Source of the DNA: JBCBGF01 sp039820585
GTDB taxonomy: Bacteria; Pseudomonadota; Alphaproteobacteria; Rhodobacterales; Rhodobacteraceae
Direction: 5' to 3'
DNA length: 31,367 nt
Assembly (NCBI GenBank): GCA_039820585.1
Contig: JBCBPV010000039.1
Location: 1 to 31,367 of the forward strand
Shown: positions 22,529 to 30,696 of the stretch, in pieces
How positions within the stretch are numbered: position 1 is the stretch's first letter
Layout of the letters: each line of letters begins with the position of its first letter
The notes under the pieces: model-generated
What the model saw: only the letters and a program-made list of their open reading frames with translations
Database searches by the model: none
Told to the model about the DNA's origin: nothing
Translations under genes and position numbers: made by a program

Positions 22529-22626
22529 GCACCATTCCGCCCTCAGCCCAGCCCCTTGGGTGTTCGAGCGCCCTGCTTGTGCTAGACTGTCACAGAACCG
22601 TTGCGAATGCCGGTTAGGTCGCGCCC

Positions 22627-23496
22627 ATGCAAGATCGTCTCGATCCGCTGATTGCCGAGCGCGCGCCGTGGCTGTTTGAGAACACCCCTTGGGCCGCCCC
22701 ATCGCGCGCCGTTTTGACCCGCCTTCTGGGCTATGCCCGAACGGTGGCGCTTGCCGAATACCTGCGCGACCGCCCGGCGGATGAGATCATGCAAACGATG
22801 GGCACCATGCTCGCCCGCGACGTCGAGGTGCGCGGCCTGGGCCATATCCCCCGCCATGGCCCCGCACTGGTGGTGGCCAACCACCCCACGGGCATTGGCG
22901 ATGGCATCATCCTGTCCCATGTGCTGCGCGGGTTGCGCGATGACGCGTTCTTTTATGCCAATTCCGACATCCTGCGCGTCCTGCCACAAATGGACCAGGT
23001 GATCGCGCCCGTCGAATGGCGCATCGAAAAACGCAGCCACGCCCGTACACGCGAGACCATGGCCTATACCCGCGCCGCGATGGACCAGGGCCGCCTCGGC
23101 GTGATCTTCCCTTCGGGCCGCCTGGCCAAACGCCGGGGCCTGCGCCTGCATGAACGCCCCTGGATGGCCTCTGCCGCAATGATCGCGCGCAAATTCGATG
23201 CCCCGGTGATTCCGGTCAACATCCGCGCGCGCAACTCGTGGCTCTTCTACCTGTTTGACCTGATCCACCCCACCTTGCGCGATATCACGCTGTTCCACGA
23301 GACGCTGAACAAGGGCCGCCAACCCTTCCGCGTGACCGTGGGCGAACCCATCTCCCCCTCCGCACTGCCCGCCACCTCCGAAGACGGGATCGACATGCTC
23401 CGCCGCGCCACGCTGGCCCTCGGCGGCCGCCACGCGCCCACGGTGTCACTCGTCGACAGCACCCGCCGCCCCGTCTGGGCGCGGCTCATCTCCTGA
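22627..23496 (+). CDS. lysophospholipid / 1-acylglycerol-3-phosphate acyltransferase family protein
   Basis: A 289-residue PlsC-type acyltransferase. The HX4D motif is VVANHPTGIGDG. The second conserved block reads GVIFPSGRLAKRRG, with serine where FPEG is usual. The third block FDAPVIPVNIRARNS completes the family pattern. Such enzymes acylate lysophospholipids or related lipids at the membrane. The long N-terminal region (1-75) lacks a clear transmembrane helix, so it may be peripheral. The lipid acceptor cannot be told from the sequence; an ornithine-lipid or phosphatidic acid role is possible. It lies 98 bases after the paralogue pair and may have its own promoter. Confidence 0.88.
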   Translation: MQDRLDPLIAERAPWLFENTPWAAPSRAVLTRLLGYARTVALAEYLRDRPADEIMQTMGTMLARDVEVRGLGHIPRHGPALVVANHPTGIGDGIILSHVLRGLRDDAFFYANSDILRVLPQMDQVIAPVEWRIEKRSHARTRETMAYTRAAMDQGRLGVIFPSGRLAKRRGLRLHERPWMASAAMIARKFDAPVIPVNIRARNSWLFYLFDLIHPTLRDITLFHETLNKGRQPFRVTVGEPISPSALPATSEDGIDMLRRATLALGGRHAPTVSLVDSTRRPVWARLIS

Positions 23497-23552
23497 CTCT
23501 TTGGTCCGGAAAATATCCCGGGGGGCGCCGCAGGCGCGGGGGCAGAGCCCCC
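23497..23552. repeat. intergenic repeat, family B copy 2, with GGGGGC-AGA-GCCCCC hairpin
   Basis: ACTCTTTGGTCCGGAAAATA then TCCC matches the block at 12830. It continues into GC-rich sequence ending in a perfect 6-bp hairpin (23538-23543 with 23547-23552). It lies between two convergent genes; no T-run follows on either strand. Confidence 0.65.
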
Positions 23553-23582
23553 ACAAACAAGGCCGATCCTGCCGGCGCGACG

Positions 23583-24203
23583 TCAGCCCCGGCAATATGG
23601 CTGTGCCCGCGTAAACGCCCGCATCTCTTCCCGTTTGGCTTCCTGCACGAACGGCCCCCAATCGGCGGCCACACCGCCTCCGCCCCGGCTGATCACACCA
23701 TCGCGGGGAACCGTCACCCCCATGATCCGCACGGCACAGCTCAGATTCGCCGGCCCGTCCTTCAACGCCTCCGCACTCGTCGCCGCACAGCCATAGCCCC
23801 GCGCCGTCGCGGGCGAGATCTGCAACAGCCCATGCCACCGCCCCTCACCGCCCGACACATCTTCGCGCCAGGTGCTCTCGTGCTTGGCCAGCGACGACAA
23901 CAGCCCCACCCAGAACGCCTTGCGCTGGGTCCGGTCAGCCTCAGGGAAGGCCGGGCACCAGGCGGTGGCGTCCGCAGGCACCGCATCCACCAGAGGCGCG
24001 CCCGGGCCGTCAAGCGCGCGCAGGGTCGCGCGGGTCCAGGCATCGCCGGCGTCCTTGTGATCCCACCGCGCGGGCGGCAGGCCGGTTTCGGCCACGAAGT
24101 TCACTTGGACAGGGGCGGCCACTTCAACCGGGGCCGGGGCCGAACAGGCGGCCAGAGACGTAACAGCAAAAGCGGCAGTCAAACGTGAAAGGGTAAAGGC
24201 CAA
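23583..24203 (-). CDS. lytic transglycosylase-like lipoprotein
   Basis: A 206-residue protein with a lipoprotein signal (FAVTSLAAC, lipidated C20) and a Pro/Ala/Val-rich tether. Its SLT-like domain has catalytic glutamate E109 in SLAKHESTWRED and the conserved GLLQISPATARGYGC. Such enzymes cleave the glycan strands of peptidoglycan. The domain is short and has extra cysteines (C83, C139, C156) that could form disulfides. A tail of VPRDGVISRGGGGVAADWGP follows, a region seen in Rhodobacterales relatives. It is divergent from gatB. Whether it is active as a transglycosylase or only binds glycan is not shown by sequence alone. Confidence 0.85.
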   Translation of the reverse strand: MAFTLSRLTAAFAVTSLAACSAPAPVEVAAPVQVNFVAETGLPPARWDHKDAGDAWTRATLRALDGPGAPLVDAVPADATAWCPAFPEADRTQRKAFWVGLLSSLAKHESTWREDVSGGEGRWHGLLQISPATARGYGCAATSAEALKDGPANLSCAVRIMGVTVPRDGVISRGGGGVAADWGPFVQEAKREEMRAFTRAQPYCRG

Positions 24204-24333
24204 GACGGATCATCCCCGGATCAACGCCCCCGCCATTCACCTGCCCAAAAAGCGCGTGAAAATCAACCCTGCGCGGCCTTGTGGGCGCAAGGGTGCTCCC
24301 GTAAAACCCAGGCGTCTGAGACGAGGATGCGTG

Positions 24334-25845
24334 ATGCTGGATCTGACCTATGAGACCCCGAAACCCAAGGTAATTCAAGGCGCTGCCCAGGATTGGGAGT
24401 TGGTGATCGGCCTTGAGGTTCACGCCCAGGTTTCCTCAAATGCAAAGCTTTTTTCCGGCGCCTCGACCCAGTTCGGCGCCGAACCCAACGCCAATGTGGC
24501 CTTCGTCGATGCCGCAATGCCCGGCATGCTGCCCGTCATAAATGAGTTCTGCGTGGCCCAGGCCGTGCGCACCGGCCTCGGCCTGAAGGCGGAAATCAAC
24601 CTGACCTCGGCCTTTGACCGCAAGAACTATTTCTACCCCGACCTGCCCCAGGGCTATCAGATCAGTCAACTCTACCACCCCATCGTCGGCGAAGGCGAAG
24701 TGCTTGTCGAAATGGGCCCCGGCGTCGCGCGTCTGGTCCGGATCGAGCGTATTCACCTGGAACAAGACGCAGGCAAGTCGATCCACGACATGGATCCGCA
24801 CATGTCTTTCGTCGATCTCAACCGCACCGGTGTCGCGCTGATGGAGATTGTCAGCCGCCCCGACATTCGCGGTCCCGAGGAAGCGGCGGCCTATGTGAGC
24901 AAGCTGCGCCAGATCCTGCAATATCTGGGCACCTGCGACGGCAACATGCAAAACGGCAACCTGCGCGCCGATGTAAACGTCTCGATCTGCACGCCCGGTG
25001 ACTACGAGAAATACCAGGAAACCCAGGATTTCTCGCATCTCGGCACCCGGTGCGAGATCAAGAACATGAACTCCATGCGCTTCATCCAGGCCGCGATCGA
25101 GGTTGAGGCACGCCGCCAGATCAAAATCGTCGAAGCCGGCGGCACGGTGGAACAGGAGACCCGTCTATACGATCCCGACAAGGGCGAGACGCGCAGCATG
25201 CGCTCCAAGGAAGAGGCACACGATTACCGTTATTTCCCCTGCCCCGACCTGATGCCGCTCGAGATCGAACAAGCCTGGGTCGACGACATCGCCGCCTCCC
25301 TGCCCGAACTGCCCGACCAGAAAAAGGCGCGCTTCATCGCCGATTTCGCCGTCACCGATTACGATGCCAGCGTCTTGACCGCCGAGGCCGAAAACGCCGC
25401 CTTCTTTGAAGAGGTCGCAGCGGGTCGCGACGGCAAACTGGCCGCCAACTGGGTCATCAATGAGCTGTTCGGTCGGTTGAAGAAGGAAGACCACGACATC
25501 ACCGAAAGCCCGGTCACCGCCGCGCAACTGGGCCAGGTGATCGACCTGATCGCGTCCGAGGCGATCTCTGGCAAGATCGCCAAGGACGTGTTTGAAATCG
25601 CCTACACCACCGGCCGCGACCCCGAAGAGATCGTCGAGACCGAAGGCATGAAACAGGTCACGGATACGGGCGCCATCGAGGCCGCCGTCGACCAGATCAT
25701 CGCCGACAACCCCGCGCAGGTGGAAAAGGCCAAGGTGAACCCCAAGCTTGCGGGCTGGTTCGTGGGTCAGGTGATGAAGGCCACGGGCGGCAAGGCGAAT
25801 CCGAAGGCGGTGAACGAGATTGTGGGGAAGAAGCTGGGGCTTTAG
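24334..25845 (+). CDS. gatB: aspartyl/glutamyl-tRNA(Asn/Gln) amidotransferase subunit B
   Basis: A 503-residue GatB, the usual length. It is the tRNA-binding kinase/transferase subunit of GatCAB, which converts misacylated Glu-tRNA(Gln) and Asp-tRNA(Asn) to Gln- and Asn-tRNA. The cradle domain shows WELVIGLEVHAQV, SAFDRKNYFYPDLPQGYQIS, HDMDPHMSFVDLNRTGVALM and GTRCEIKNMNSMRFI. A helical domain follows, then the C-terminal YqeY-like tail (GQVMKATGGKANPKAVNEIV) that contacts tRNA. ACGAGGA seven bases before the ATG fixes the start. gatA and gatC are not in the window, so the subunits are encoded apart. Confidence 0.98.
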   Translation: MLDLTYETPKPKVIQGAAQDWELVIGLEVHAQVSSNAKLFSGASTQFGAEPNANVAFVDAAMPGMLPVINEFCVAQAVRTGLGLKAEINLTSAFDRKNYFYPDLPQGYQISQLYHPIVGEGEVLVEMGPGVARLVRIERIHLEQDAGKSIHDMDPHMSFVDLNRTGVALMEIVSRPDIRGPEEAAAYVSKLRQILQYLGTCDGNMQNGNLRADVNVSICTPGDYEKYQETQDFSHLGTRCEIKNMNSMRFIQAAIEVEARRQIKIVEAGGTVEQETRLYDPDKGETRSMRSKEEAHDYRYFPCPDLMPLEIEQAWVDDIAASLPELPDQKKARFIADFAVTDYDASVLTAEAENAAFFEEVAAGRDGKLAANWVINELFGRLKKEDHDITESPVTAAQLGQVIDLIASEAISGKIAKDVFEIAYTTGRDPEEIVETEGMKQVTDTGAIEAAVDQIIADNPAQVEKAKVNPKLAGWFVGQVMKATGGKANPKAVNEIVGKKLGL

Positions 25846-26001
25846 ACGCCCCGGTTACCGACCACCTGCAACGCCGTTTGTTGTCACCCAAGAAACAACC
25901 CCGCCCTCGCCCGCCCACCACTTTCCAAAACCCAACCCAATCGGCCCCAATCCGGCCCCGATTTGCACCTTTTCTTGCCTGAATCGCACATCGCCCTCTA
26001 T

Positions 26002-26049
26002 CACACACTCGTAGTGAGTGACTGAGTGTGTGGTGGGAGTAGTGAGTGA
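26002..26049 (+). promoter_or_regulatory. leader inverted repeat and direct repeats before the DUF4177-like gene
   Basis: CACACACTC (26002-26010) pairs perfectly with GAGTGTGTG (26024-26032) around a 13-base loop. The loop begins the direct repeat TAGTGAGTGA (26012-26021), which recurs at 26040-26049 and runs into the start codon. The ribosome site GGGAG (26035-26039) lies just after the stem. The arrangement could modulate translation or be an operator. Confidence 0.45.
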
Positions 26050-26501
26050 TGCTCAAGTACGAGTACAAGGTCGTGCCTGCGCCGAAGGAGTGTTTGTCCA
26101 GGCGCAATATCGGGGATGCCAGCGATCCGGTGATCGCCACCCTTGAGACGGTGATGAACGACCTCGGTGTGGCCGGGTGGGAATATGTGCGCAGCGAATC
26201 CGTATCGATGCGCCCCGCCGGTATTCTGGGACGGGGCCGGGCGATGTCGCAAGACATCCTCGTGTTCCGCCGGTCGCGGGAGCCCCTGGGGGCGGGGTTG
26301 CCCACGATCGAAGAAGACATCGCGCGGACCAAACGGCGCAAATCCTCGCGGCCCGAGCTGCTTGCGCTGGCCAAGGAAGGGCGCCGCAAGGTGATCCCGA
26401 TGATGGACGATACCGCCGACGGGCCCAAGCCCGAAAAGCCAATGGCCCGCAACGGCGACGCGATCGAGATGCCGCCAGCACAAGCCACCGCGGCCGAGTG
26501 A
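26046..26501 (+). CDS. DUF4177-like protein with basic C-terminal tail
   Basis: A ~151-residue protein. The N-terminal part resembles DUF4177: LKYEYKVVPAP, a helix of variable residues with TLETVMNDLGVAGWEYVRSE, then a strand ending DILVFRRS. The second half (about 80-150) is a charged tail with TKRRKSSRPELLALAKEGRR and no domain I know. GTG (26046) and ATG (26049) are adjacent possible starts; GGGAG is 6 or 9 bases away. DUF4177 proteins are small and uncharacterised. The gene is isolated between gatB and the convergent bolA. Confidence 0.75.
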   Translation: MMLKYEYKVVPAPKECLSRRNIGDASDPVIATLETVMNDLGVAGWEYVRSESVSMRPAGILGRGRAMSQDILVFRRSREPLGAGLPTIEEDIARTKRRKSSRPELLALAKEGRRKVIPMMDDTADGPKPEKPMARNGDAIEMPPAQATAAE

Positions 26502-26569
26502 GGGTCTGCGCGATCGGCGCGTCCGCTTAACCCACGGGCAGCGGACCGCCCAGTTCGCGCGCTGACTGC

Positions 26570-26827
26570 CTAAGCGCTGATCTTCAGCGCGAGCGCGTGA
26601 ATGCGCGCCACAATGTCAGGGCCCAGTGCCGCGTGCACCGCGCGGTGCCGCTCAATCCGCGACATCGGCGCGAAGGCGGGCGCATTTATCGTGATGCGCC
26701 AATGGCTTTCGCCGCCTTCCTGATACCCTGAATGGCCGCGATGTGCCTCACTCTCATCGACGATGGACAGGTCGGTGGGGGCAAACGCGCTTTCCAGCCG
26801 GTCCCGCATTTCATCTGCAATAGGCAT
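26570..26827 (-). CDS. bolA: BolA family protein
   Basis: An 85-residue single-domain BolA. The signature region is DESEAHRGHSGYQEGGESHW, followed by RITINAPAFAPMSRIERHRA and the terminal helix LGPDIVARIHALALKIS. BolA proteins pair with monothiol glutaredoxins through a shared [2Fe-2S] cluster and act in iron-sulfur and stress regulation; the conserved histidines are here. It is divergent from the J-domain gene, 74 bases away, a neighbourhood that from memory is common in alphaproteobacteria. Confidence 0.93.
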   Translation of the reverse strand: MPIADEMRDRLESAFAPTDLSIVDESEAHRGHSGYQEGGESHWRITINAPAFAPMSRIERHRAVHAALGPDIVARIHALALKISA

Positions 26828-26901
26828 TTTTCGACTATCCCCCCTTCAATCCTGCGGGAGAGACACTAAACTCACGCGTCCGAGTCGAAAAGGTGCCTGC
26901 C

Positions 26902-27528
26902 ATGAACAAAGACGATCCGTTCGGGTTCGATATCCGGATTTCTTCCGACAAGAAAAAACGGCAGCGCACCAAGCGCGGTATGTCCGGCGCGTTCGAAACA
27001 TCGCAGCGCCAGTGCGAACATCCCGGCTGTACCGAGCCTGGCCAGTACCGCGCGCCGAAATCGCCCGACACGCTGGACGAGTATTATTGGTTCTGCAAAG
27101 AACATGTCCGCGCCTACAATCTGAAGTGGAACTTCTTCAACGGCACGACCGAGGAAGAGTTCGAAGAGCAGATGGAAAAGGACCGCGTCTGGGACCGGCC
27201 CACCAAGCCCTTCAGCAATCAGGGCGACGAGGCGCGGGCCTGGTCGCGGCTGGGCGTGGATGACCCCCACCAGATCCTGGGCGCCAACGCCACCCGCAAC
27301 CCCGGCAAAAGCGTCACAGGCACCCGGCGGCTGCCCCCTACGGAACGGCGCGCAATAGATATCCTTGAAGCCAAGGATCACTGGACCAAGGCCGAAATTC
27401 GCAAGCAATACAAGAGCTTGGTCAAGGATCTGCACCCCGACATGAACGGCGGCGCGCGCGAGGATGAGGATCGGCTGCAAGAGGTCGTCTGGGCCTGGGA
27501 CCAGATCAAGGACAGTCGCAACTTCTAG
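26902..27528 (+). CDS. J-domain (DnaJ-like) protein with N-terminal putative zinc site
   Basis: A 208-residue protein. The C-terminal ~60 residues form a J domain: DILEAKDHWTKAEIRKQYKS, then LVKDLHPDMNGG with the HPD motif that stimulates Hsp70 (DnaK) ATPase. The N-terminal region has CEHPGCTEPG and, about 20 residues on, WFCKEHVRAYNLKWNFF, a C-x4-C...C-x2-H set that could bind zinc. There is no DnaJ glycine/phenylalanine region or CxxCxGxG repeats, so it is a class III co-chaperone. AAGGTG six bases before the ATG at 26902 fixes the start; a GTG at 26893 would overlap that site. In related genomes this type precedes cobS. Confidence 0.92.
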   Translation: MNKDDPFGFDIRISSDKKKRQRTKRGMSGAFETSQRQCEHPGCTEPGQYRAPKSPDTLDEYYWFCKEHVRAYNLKWNFFNGTTEEEFEEQMEKDRVWDRPTKPFSNQGDEARAWSRLGVDDPHQILGANATRNPGKSVTGTRRLPPTERRAIDILEAKDHWTKAEIRKQYKSLVKDLHPDMNGGAREDEDRLQEVVWAWDQIKDSRNF

Positions 27529-27650
27529 GCGCGCGTGCCCGAAAAAGTGCCGACAATTCGACGGAGTAACTGCCGTGGCCCTGTGCTGTTAACGGCCCCC
27601 AAACCTCTCTGCCTTACCGCAGTGGCCAACGGTGGCGCGGGAGTGGTTGG

Positions 27651-29969
27651 ATGGTCAATTGGAGCATTGCGAAGCGGATCAACCTGATTGCGCTGTCGCT
27701 GATCGGGGCTCTTGTGGTGGTGGGCGCGTTGGGGGTGTTTGCCACGCTGCGCCTGTCGGCGCTGTTGGATGATTATACGTCATCTGGCAAGCAGGTGTTG
27801 CTGGCCACCGACATTGCCGAAGACTTGTTTGAGGCGAACATCGCTCAGACGGCGTATCGCCGGGCGTCAACGGTCGAGAACTCTGACGAAGTTCAACAGA
27901 ATCTCGATGAAGTGCTGGAGGCGAAGGATGAAATCGCCACGGCCTTCGCGGACCACCCCGAGACCCTTCGCCTTGCCGAGATGCTGTCAGACGATGTGCG
28001 CGAATACCTTCGATGGTTTGAAGAGGCGAAGGGTCAGCAGGCGGAGCGCGAAGTCCAGGTTCAGGGCTTCGTAAATTACTCGGCGGATGTGCTGCAAGCC
28101 ACCCGGAACACATTGAACTTGCTCCTTTTCGACAACAATCTGCGGGCCAGAACCGGCCTGGAGGACATGCTGCTGGAGTTCATGCAATCGCGGGTTTTTG
28201 TTGAGCGATATCTTTTGACAAACGTCCCAGAAGACTTCGTCACCGCGACCGAGCACTATGATCGTGCGATGCGCCGGATCAACGATTCTGTCCAGGCCAT
28301 CGAAAACCCCGAGCGGCAAGCCGCCGCGGAAGAGGTGCAGGCCCTTCTGCAGACCTATTGGACTTTTGCCTTGGGTGCGCGCGATGCGATTGAACTGCGC
28401 AATGTCATCCAGCTGGAGTTGGATCGGATCGGGTCCAAAATGGTGGACAACAATGAACAGATCGTTGTCACTGCCGCGGCAAATCAAAACGAGATAGCCG
28501 CCTCGGCCCAGCGCATCAGCCTGCTCGTCCTGGCGGTGTTGATCGGTTTTCTGGCTGCGGCCGTTGTGGGCTGCCTGATCGTGTCGCGCCGGGTATCGGG
28601 CACGATTGTCACCGCCGTCGACACCTCGATTGCGGAAATGCGCACTCTGGCAGACGGTGATCTAGAGACGGAAATCTCGGGCACCGAAGATCAAAACGAG
28701 TTTGGCGATATCGCCCGTGCGCTGGTGGTGTTCCGCGACAACACCGCCGCCGCCCGCGCAGCCGAGGCCCGGCAACGTGAGGCGGAAAACGCCGCACGCC
28801 GCAAAGCCGACGAAGACGCCAGGCGCGAAGCCCGGGCCGAGGAAGAGCGTCAGGCCAAGATCGAAGCGGCGCGGCAGGCCATGATCACCGATCTGGCAAC
28901 CTCGGTCGGCGTGGCGGTGCAGGCAGGCGCGCGGGGCGACTTCTCGCAACGCGTAACCACCGACTTTTCCGAGGCAGAGCTGCAAGACCTCGCGCGCTCG
29001 ATCAACACCATGCTTGATAACGTGGAACAAGGCGTGGCGGCCACGGCCCAGGTCGTGGCGCGCATGGCCACAGGGGATCTGTCCGAACGGATGCAGGGCG
29101 ATTTCCCCGGCGCATTCAGCGACTTGCAAAGCGATGTGAACGACTCTCTCGAAACGCTGAGCCAGTTGATCGTGGACATCGCCGGGCAATGCGATGGCGT
29201 CAGTTCGGAAGCGGGCGCGATGAACCGCCAAAGCGAGGAACTTGCCCGCCGCGCGGAACAGCAGGCCGCCTCTCTGGAAGAGACCTCTGCCGCAATGGAA
29301 GAGATCTCCGCCTCCGCCAAGTCCAGCGCCGAGGGCGCAACCGAGGCCGCGAGCTTTGCCAACGCGGCCTCCACCCAGGTGGATGACGCAGGCAAAGTGG
29401 TCTCATCGGCCGTGGAGGCGATGGCCGATATCCGCGATGCCTCTGACCGAATCGGTGAAATCGTATCGGTCATCGACGGGATCGCCTTTCAGACCAACCT
29501 GCTCGCCCTGAATGCCTCGGTCGAGGCGGCGCGGGCGGGCAGCGCGGGCAAGGGCTTTGCCGTGGTGGCAACCGAAGTGCGCGCTCTGGCCCAACGCTCC
29601 AGCGAGGCGAGCCAGGACATCAAGACACTGATCGAAGAAAGCAGCACCCAGGTGCGGCGCGGCGTCGACCTGGTGGAAGAAACCGGCCGTACCCTCGACG
29701 AAATCATGGGAGGCGTACGCAAGATGGCCGCCACCATGCAAGAGCTGACGACGACCGCCCGCGAACAGGCAACTGGCGTGGGTGAAGTGACCAGCGCCAT
29801 TTCGCAACTTGATGTGATTACCCAGAAAAACGCCGCCCTGTCCGAAGAAAGCCGCGAAAACGCCAGCCGTCTGGGGCAACAGGCCGATCACATGCGCGAC
29901 CTGTTGCAGACCTTCCAAACGCACCCTTCGGGATACAGTGGCGAAAGGACCGCGATCGCCGCTGCGTAA
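27651..29969 (+). CDS. methyl-accepting chemotaxis protein
   Basis: A 772-residue transmembrane chemoreceptor. TM1 is at about 9-33. A periplasmic, largely helical sensor region of ~255 residues follows, then TM2 at about 290-311. A HAMP domain (312-365) is followed by a long Ala/Arg/Glu-rich linker coiled coil (about 368-410: NAARRKADEDARREARAEEE) and a second HAMP-like unit (GVAVQAGARGDFSQRV, ATAQVVARMATGDLSERM). The cytoplasmic signalling hairpin has its tip at IAFQTNLLALNASVEAARAG (from residue 611). No NWETF-type CheR tether is present. GGGAG eight bases before the ATG supports the start. No che gene adjoins it. The ligand is unknown. Confidence 0.95.
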   Translation: MVNWSIAKRINLIALSLIGALVVVGALGVFATLRLSALLDDYTSSGKQVLLATDIAEDLFEANIAQTAYRRASTVENSDEVQQNLDEVLEAKDEIATAFADHPETLRLAEMLSDDVREYLRWFEEAKGQQAEREVQVQGFVNYSADVLQATRNTLNLLLFDNNLRARTGLEDMLLEFMQSRVFVERYLLTNVPEDFVTATEHYDRAMRRINDSVQAIENPERQAAAEEVQALLQTYWTFALGARDAIELRNVIQLELDRIGSKMVDNNEQIVVTAAANQNEIAASAQRISLLVLAVLIGFLAAAVVGCLIVSRRVSGTIVTAVDTSIAEMRTLADGDLETEISGTEDQNEFGDIARALVVFRDNTAAARAAEARQREAENAARRKADEDARREARAEEERQAKIEAARQAMITDLATSVGVAVQAGARGDFSQRVTTDFSEAELQDLARSINTMLDNVEQGVAATAQVVARMATGDLSERMQGDFPGAFSDLQSDVNDSLETLSQLIVDIAGQCDGVSSEAGAMNRQSEELARRAEQQAASLEETSAAMEEISASAKSSAEGATEAASFANAASTQVDDAGKVVSSAVEAMADIRDASDRIGEIVSVIDGIAFQTNLLALNASVEAARAGSAGKGFAVVATEVRALAQRSSEASQDIKTLIEESSTQVRRGVDLVEETGRTLDEIMGGVRKMAATMQELTTTAREQATGVGEVTSAISQLDVITQKNAALSEESRENASRLGQQADHMRDLLQTFQTHPSGYSGERTAIAAA

Positions 29970-29992
29970 GACTGCCGCGCGGGCCGTCGGGA

Positions 29993-30475
29993 TCAAGCAG
30001 CCCTGAAGACCAGCGACACACCGTTCAGGCAGTGCCGCTTGCCGGTGGGCTGCGGACCGTCGTCAAAGATGTGGCCCAGATGCGACCCGCACCGGCGGCA
30101 ATGGACCTCGGTCCGGACCCGCAAAAGCTTGCGGTCAGGCTTGGTGCCCACGGCGTCCGGCAGCGACTGCCAGAATGACGGCCAGCCCGTGCCACTGTCG
30201 TACTTGTGGACCGAGGAATAGATCGGCAGGTCACAACCGCGGCAATGATACGTGCCCTCGGCATAATTCGCGTCAAGCGGGCTGGAAAACGCACGTTCCG
30301 TGCCCTCGCGCCGCATCACCTTGTATTCCAGGTCGCTCAGCATCGCGCGCCATTCGGCATCGCTGCGCGTGACCTCGAACTGCGCATCCTCACGCGCGAA
30401 GCCGATCTGCGGCATGGCCCCACCAGCGACGATGGCCGCCGCACCTGTGCTGGCCAGAAAGTGGCGTCTGTTCAT
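29993..30475 (-). CDS. msrB: peptide-methionine (R)-S-oxide reductase, Tat-exported
   Basis: A 160-residue MsrB, which reduces methionine-R-sulfoxide in proteins. The N terminus is a twin-arginine signal (NRRHFLASTGAAAIVAGGAM), so it works in the periplasm. The zinc site is C78-x2-C81 and C126-x2-C129; HKYDSGTGWPSFW is the substrate motif; the catalytic cysteine is C149 in GKRHCLNGVSLVF. No second resolving cysteine is seen in the usual position. GGAGAGACAG before the ATG is the ribosome site. It is convergent with the chemoreceptor, 23 bases apart, and divergent from cobS. Confidence 0.95.
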   Translation of the reverse strand: MNRRHFLASTGAAAIVAGGAMPQIGFAREDAQFEVTRSDAEWRAMLSDLEYKVMRREGTERAFSSPLDANYAEGTYHCRGCDLPIYSSVHKYDSGTGWPSFWQSLPDAVGTKPDRKLLRVRTEVHCRRCGSHLGHIFDDGPQPTGKRHCLNGVSLVFRAA

Positions 30476-30696
30476 CTGTCTCTCCGTTCTTCCCCACTGT
30501 ACATATACGGCCCCGCCCGCGCGCCCAAATCACCTCCGCGCACCGCTGCGTGAGAAGCGTTACAAACCCGTCCCGCATGCGCGACACCGCGCACCCGCTT
30601 CCCCTTGCCCTTACCCGCGATATGTTGCACCACGAAACACGCCCGTTTGGTCGCGCCCGCGTCCCGACCGGGCGCCCAGCACGACAAGGACAGATC

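Noticed and set aside
22540..22600. Promoter-like TAGACT before the acyltransferase gene
   Set aside because: No upstream -35-like box at 16-18 bases, so it is not listed as a feature.
30476..30696. Possible cobalamin riboswitch before cobS
   Set aside because: No B12-box-like sequence or matching helix set could be seen in the 221-base gap.
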